A stretch of 34,062 bases of DNA from Roseicyclus sp041163945. Lineage in GTDB: Bacteria; Pseudomonadota; Alphaproteobacteria; Rhodobacterales; Rhodobacteraceae. Positions 32,796 to 34,062 of this stretch are shown one piece after another (positions within the stretch are counted from its first letter, which is position 1; every line of letters starts with the position of its first letter). Below the pieces are notes generated by a model. It did no database searches and had not been told where the DNA came from. It saw nothing but the letters and a program-made list of their open reading frames with translations. The position numbers and the translations under genes were made by a program. The stretch is taken from contig JBEAQJ010000159.1 of assembly GCA_041163945.1 (NCBI GenBank), forward strand, positions 1 through 34,062, read 5' to 3'.

Positions 32796-32881
32796 GCGGG
32801 CGTGATGGAATGGTAGACATATCGGACTTAAAATCCGTGGGCCTTTGTGCCGTGGGGGTTCAAGTCCCCCCGCCCGCACCA
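32796..32881 (+). tRNA. tRNA-Leu (anticodon UAA)
   Basis: Acceptor stem GCGGGCG pairs with CGCCCGC, followed by discriminator A and an encoded CCA at 32879-32881. The anticodon loop CTTAAAA gives UAA. A D-arm with GGAATGGTAGACA, a class II variable arm and the T-loop TTCAAGT are visible. The 86-base length is normal for tRNA-Leu. It is complete despite the integrase behind it, as expected when an element restores the tRNA 3' end. Confidence 0.95.
32860..32881 (+). other. Putative attachment site at the tRNA-Leu 3' end
   Basis: The T-loop and acceptor 3' strand of tRNA-Leu directly precede the integrase gene. Tyrosine recombinases of this sort commonly use the last 15-25 bases of a tRNA as attachment core. 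The matching repeat at the other end of the element is outside the window, so the core limits are a guess. Confidence 0.4.
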
Positions 32882-34062
32882 TCGCCCTTGGGCTAACCTT
32901 CGGAAATCTCTCAAGTTTAGACTTCGAGGAGATTTCGAAATGTCACACATTCAGTACACAATCGTCCGTTCTGGTCGGTTCCACTACAACCGCCGTGTCC
33001 CAAAACATGCGGTTTCGACTTGGGGTCAGTTCATAAGAGTGGGCCTGACGGAATGTCCGTCTGATGCCGCCGTGTATGCGGCACGTTTGACCGCAGCACT
33101 GGACGCAGCATGGAAAAACCCAGTCTCTGGCCAAAGGTTCAACCTGGATGACTTGATCGCCATCTGCAGACCAAGATCATTGATGCTGCGAGATTTCTGT
33201 CATGAGTATCTGCAGTTGCGTGACATGCGGTCTCAACCCACCCTTTTAGCCGTCGAAGGCTTCATCGCCGTGGTCGGGCACCGATCCGTGGAGGATTATG
33301 GCCGAGAAGATGCACGGCTGTATGTCCAGCACCTTCAGCGCAAGGGGAACAAGACTGCCACGATCAGGCGAAGGATCACTTCGATCTCTGCCGTCCTGAA
33401 CTATGCCTATGCGGAACTCGATTCAGACAAGCGGAACCCGTTCTCGAGATTGATGATCAAGGGAGAAGGTGCCGACGTGTCGAAACGAGGGACGTTCACC
33501 AAGCAACAGCTTCGTCAGGGCTATTCAGAAGCCCTCTCAAGCGGCAACAGCCTCTGGTTGCTCATGCCCATCCTGGGCGAGACAGGGTGCCGCTTGGGTG
33601 AGATTGTGGGCCTCAGAATCGAGGACGTCGATCTAGAGCAAGATGTGATCCACATACGTCCCCACGCCCTGAGAAGGCTCAAGACCACTGGCAGCGAGAG
33701 AAGCCTACCCTTAGTTGGTCACGCAAGAACAGCAATTCGGCAAGTGATGGAACAGTCAGAACACGGCGTACTGTTCCCCAAGTACCTGCGGCCTGAAGGG
33801 ATCAAGACCGACCATGCCAGTTGTGCATTGAGCAAATGGCTCAAGAACAGGTTTGGATCGCTGACGGCCCATTGTCTTCGGCATACAATGAGAGATCGGC
33901 TTCGAGAGGTCGAAGCACCAGTTGAGTTGATCGACCAAATTGGCGGATGGTCCTCGTCCAAGACAGTGGGATCTTCGTACGGTAAGGGCTTTGGCACCGA
34001 ACATCTGCGTACATGGCTTGATCAGGTTGCGCTGTAACGGATCCTTGGGATTGGCGATGAAC
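32882..34062 (+). mobile_element. Left end of a tRNA-Leu integrative element (runs out of the window)
   Basis: From the base after the tRNA, composition changes from GC-rich to clearly more AT-rich with mixed codon use, and the only gene is a phage-type integrase reading away from the tRNA. The element's cargo and right end are not in the window, so its nature (prophage, island or conjugative element) cannot be decided. Confidence 0.65.
32940..34037 (+). CDS. Tyrosine recombinase / integrase
   Basis: This is a 365-residue phage-type integrase. The core-binding SAM-like domain is at about 80-170. The catalytic domain shows R218 (ETGCRLGEIVGL), a likely lysine K248 in the beta hairpin LKTTGSERSLPL, H311 and R314 in HCLRH, W337 replacing the second histidine (IGGWSS) and nucleophile Y347 (GSSYGKGF). 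All active-site residues are present, so it should be active. The start ATG 32940 follows GAGGAG; the frame extends back into the tRNA but that part is not coding. Base composition is lower in GC than every neighbour, a sign of recent arrival. Confidence 0.93.
   Translation: MSHIQYTIVRSGRFHYNRRVPKHAVSTWGQFIRVGLTECPSDAAVYAARLTAALDAAWKNPVSGQRFNLDDLIAICRPRSLMLRDFCHEYLQLRDMRSQPTLLAVEGFIAVVGHRSVEDYGREDARLYVQHLQRKGNKTATIRRRITSISAVLNYAYAELDSDKRNPFSRLMIKGEGADVSKRGTFTKQQLRQGYSEALSSGNSLWLLMPILGETGCRLGEIVGLRIEDVDLEQDVIHIRPHALRRLKTTGSERSLPLVGHARTAIRQVMEQSEHGVLFPKYLRPEGIKTDHASCALSKWLKNRFGSLTAHCLRHTMRDRLREVEAPVELIDQIGGWSSSKTVGSSYGKGFGTEHLRTWLDQVAL

Overview
The window is a stretch of core chromosome from a high-GC alphaproteobacterium. 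Gene content and order point to the order Rhodobacterales (Roseobacter/Rhodobacter group). Signs of this are the hflK-hflC-DUF2065-Do-protease cluster next to gor and rpiA, small DUF1467, DUF2842 and DUF2927 proteins, an alphaproteobacterial-type LexA box, and CtrA-like sites. Assignments come from reading motifs in the translated sequence; no database search was possible.

Layout. (1) 1-5.7 kb, + strand: the 3' part of tldD, then dprA, topA, a small nitroreductase and a coupled EI24-type membrane protein. (2) 6.3-7.0 kb, minus: DUF1467 and methylmalonyl-CoA epimerase, divergent from a + strand response regulator. (3) 7.9-10.2 kb, minus: aspS and a 2Fe-2S ferredoxin. The ferredoxin is divergent from a short + strand gene that looks like the C-terminal OB-fold of the error-prone polymerase DnaE2, preceded by a textbook LexA box. 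A peptidoglycan-binding lipoprotein follows. (4) 11.4-18.5 kb, minus: seven collinear genes: thiamine pyrophosphokinase, rpiA, gor, hflK, hflC, DUF2065, Do-like protease. (5) 18.6-24 kb: an unrecognised 420-residue + strand protein, DUF2842 and purA (minus), secG and pyrG (+). (6) 24-26 kb, minus: a DegT/DnrJ-type aminotransferase and a phosphoglycolate phosphatase. (7) 26.1-31.9 kb, +: a tight run glmU-glmS-GNAT-AlkD-like, then a DUF2927 protein and apt. (8) 31.9-34.06 kb: an orphan minus-strand gene, tRNA-Leu(UAA), and directly behind it a tyrosine recombinase of clearly lower GC. This is the left end of an integrative element that runs out of the window.

Most genes are housekeeping: DNA topology and uptake (topA, dprA), nucleotide synthesis (purA, pyrG, apt), amino-sugar synthesis for the envelope (glmU, glmS), envelope quality control (hflKC, Do protease), secretion (secG) and redox/cofactor supply (gor, rpiA, thiN-like). 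I found no complete new system. The points most worth following are the LexA box fused to a DnaE2 C-terminal remnant, an AT-rich patch of 30 codons over the glmS active site, CtrA-like sites before dprA and the response regulator, a perfect 20-bp palindrome before the unknown 420-aa gene, and the tRNA-borne element whose cargo lies beyond the right edge.
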